NCBI GenBank assembly: GCA_025359905.1
Contig: JANYDF010000106.1
Span: 1 to 53,670, forward strand
Origin: Rhodospirillales bacterium
GTDB lineage: Bacteria; Pseudomonadota; Alphaproteobacteria; Acetobacterales; Acetobacteraceae
DNA length: 53,670 bases
Direction of reading: 5' to 3'
Below are positions 52,952 to 53,670 of the stretch, in pieces (within the stretch, counting starts at the first letter, position 1; each line of letters begins with the position of its first letter). The translations under genes and the position numbers were made by a program. A model generated the notes under the pieces. The model was not told the origin of the DNA and did no database searches. It saw only the letters and a program-made list of their open reading frames with translations.

Positions 52952-52968
52952 CCGCTACCGGTTCGCCC
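52945..52968 (+). terminator. Hairpin at the end of the methyltransferase gene
   Basis: GGGC/GCCC and AACCG/CGGTT pair around a CTAC loop with one mismatch. The TAA stop codon lies in the stem. No T-run follows, so termination would be weak or Rho-dependent. Confidence 0.35.
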
Positions 52969-53027
52969 GACTCGCAGGCGCTGCGCTATCCGTTAGGTGT
53001 TTATTAACTTCTTGGCTACACGCTGCC

Positions 53028-53670
53028 ATGAACAGACGGAGAACGGCGGTGCTGACTTCCCTTGAGATGTGCGCGGGCGCAGGCGGGCAGGCACTTGGGC
53101 TGGAGCAGGCCGGGTTTGAACACGAGGCCCTGGTCGAGATCGAGAACGATTATTGCAAGACGCTGCGCTTCAATCGTCCGAGCTGGAACGTACTCGACCG
53201 CAGCCTCGTGGATTTTGACGCTCGGCCCTATCGCGGCATTGATCTCCTAGCGGGGGGGCTTCCCTGTCCGCCGTTTTCCGTTGCCGGCAAGCAGCTTGGC
53301 GAGAACGACGAGCGCAATTTGTTCCCTGAAGCGCTGCGGCTTGTCGATGAGTGCCGGCCGCGCGCGATCATGATCGAGAACGTGCGCGGGTTTCTCGATG
53401 CGGTGTTTGAGGATTACCGCGTCTACCTGAAGGCACAGCTTCATAAGCTCGGTTATGAAACTGAATGGCGGCTGCTGAACGCATCGGATTTCGGCGTCCC
53501 ACAACTACGGCCCCGAGTTGTTATTGTCGCGCTGAAGAAGAATGTGGCGAGCCAGTTCGAATGGCCGAAGGTGATCGCGCACAATCCGCGAACTGTCGGT
53601 GAGACGCTGTTCGACCTTATGTCAGTGAATGGCTGGCGTGGCGCAGCAGCCTGGAAGGAGCGGGCGAGTG
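53028..53670 (+). CDS. DNA (cytosine-5) methyltransferase, 5' part (cut by the window edge)
   Basis: The open frame runs off the window after about 214 codons. It has the ordered motifs of C5 DNA methyltransferases: motif I (MCAGAGGQALGLEQAGF), motif IV with the catalytic Cys (GGLPCPPFSVAGKQ, C80 from this start), motif VI (MIENVRGF) and motif VIII (QLRPRVVIVAL). It methylates cytosine at a sequence that cannot be deduced. Two starts are possible: the ATG used here, with no clear ribosome site, or the GTG at 53049, with GGAGAA 5 bp upstream. A run of seven G bases (53252-53258) lies in the frame. It is preceded by AT-richer DNA than its neighbours. A restriction gene could follow outside the window. 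Confidence 0.93.
   Translation, partial: MNRRRTAVLTSLEMCAGAGGQALGLEQAGFEHEALVEIENDYCKTLRFNRPSWNVLDRSLVDFDARPYRGIDLLAGGLPCPPFSVAGKQLGENDERNLFPEALRLVDECRPRAIMIENVRGFLDAVFEDYRVYLKAQLHKLGYETEWRLLNASDFGVPQLRPRVVIVALKKNVASQFEWPKVIAHNPRTVGETLFDLMSVNGWRGAAAWKERAS

Noticed and set aside
52952-53027. tRNA gene or attachment site before the DNA methyltransferase
   Set aside because: No cloverleaf, T-loop consensus or repeated target sequence could be found in this 76-bp gap.

Overview
The window is high-GC and gene-dense, and reads as chromosomal DNA of an alphaproteobacterium, most likely from the Rhodospirillales/Acetobacteraceae side. The reasons are the order rpsB-tsf-pyrH-frr-uppS-cdsA-dxr-rseP-bamA-skp-lpxD-fabZ-lpxA, the use of LpxI for lipid A synthesis, a CobT-type cobaltochelatase subunit, and a large bacterial surface-type repeat protein. 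No tRNA, rRNA, CRISPR array or transposase was recognised. No gene-free stretch exceeds about 270 bases.

Layout. (a) 1-8.8 kb: the 3' end of an ABC-transporter ATPase; a three-gene molybdenum hydroxylase (2Fe-2S, molybdopterin and FAD subunits, order S-L-M); a LysR regulator divergent from an arylformamidase-like hydrolase; a sugar-type solute-binding protein; and a 3-hydroxyacyl-CoA dehydrogenase. This looks like uptake and oxidation of an unidentified small molecule. (b) 9.0-14.3 kb: one 1770-residue protein built of four long repeat units, with its terminal module present once internally and once at the C-terminus. (c) 14.4-15.2 kb: a two-domain beta-rich protein of unknown function on the minus strand. 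(d) 15.5-30.3 kb: the conserved translation, isoprenoid and envelope cluster, ending with lpxI and gloA. lpxB is not present. (e) 30.3-32.5 kb: a YcjX-like/YcjF-like pair.

(f) 32.5-42.8 kb: the most informative accessory region. A minus-strand unit (cobT-like, Rieske ferredoxin, IclR regulator) is divergent from a hydroquinone/hydroxyquinol catabolic operon. That operon holds a two-subunit type II hydroquinone 1,2-dioxygenase with all metal ligands, an aldehyde dehydrogenase, maleylacetate reductase, a periplasmic binding protein, an intradiol (hydroxyquinol) dioxygenase and a BKACE/DUF849 enzyme. The genes give a route from hydroquinone or hydroxyquinol to maleylacetate and 3-oxoadipate. I infer that BKACE then splits 3-oxoadipate with acetyl-CoA to acetoacetate and succinyl-CoA, replacing the usual CoA-transferase and thiolase. 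A near-ideal PcaR-type operator sits just downstream of the predicted promoter.

(g) 42.8-47.3 kb: a LacI regulator, with a perfect 12-bp palindrome upstream, divergent from a Gfo/Idh/MocA dehydrogenase, a TIM-barrel isomerase and a DUF4432 epimerase-like protein, as in a sugar or polyol catabolic unit. (h) 47.3-53.0 kb: a tight five-gene unit (acyl-CoA dehydrogenase family, class III CoA-transferase, CrtI/PYROXD2-like oxidoreductase, DmpA-type P1 peptidase, METTL7-like methyltransferase) with no pathway I can name. (i) 53.0 kb to the end: the 5' part of a DNA cytosine-5 methyltransferase that runs off the window in somewhat AT-richer DNA.
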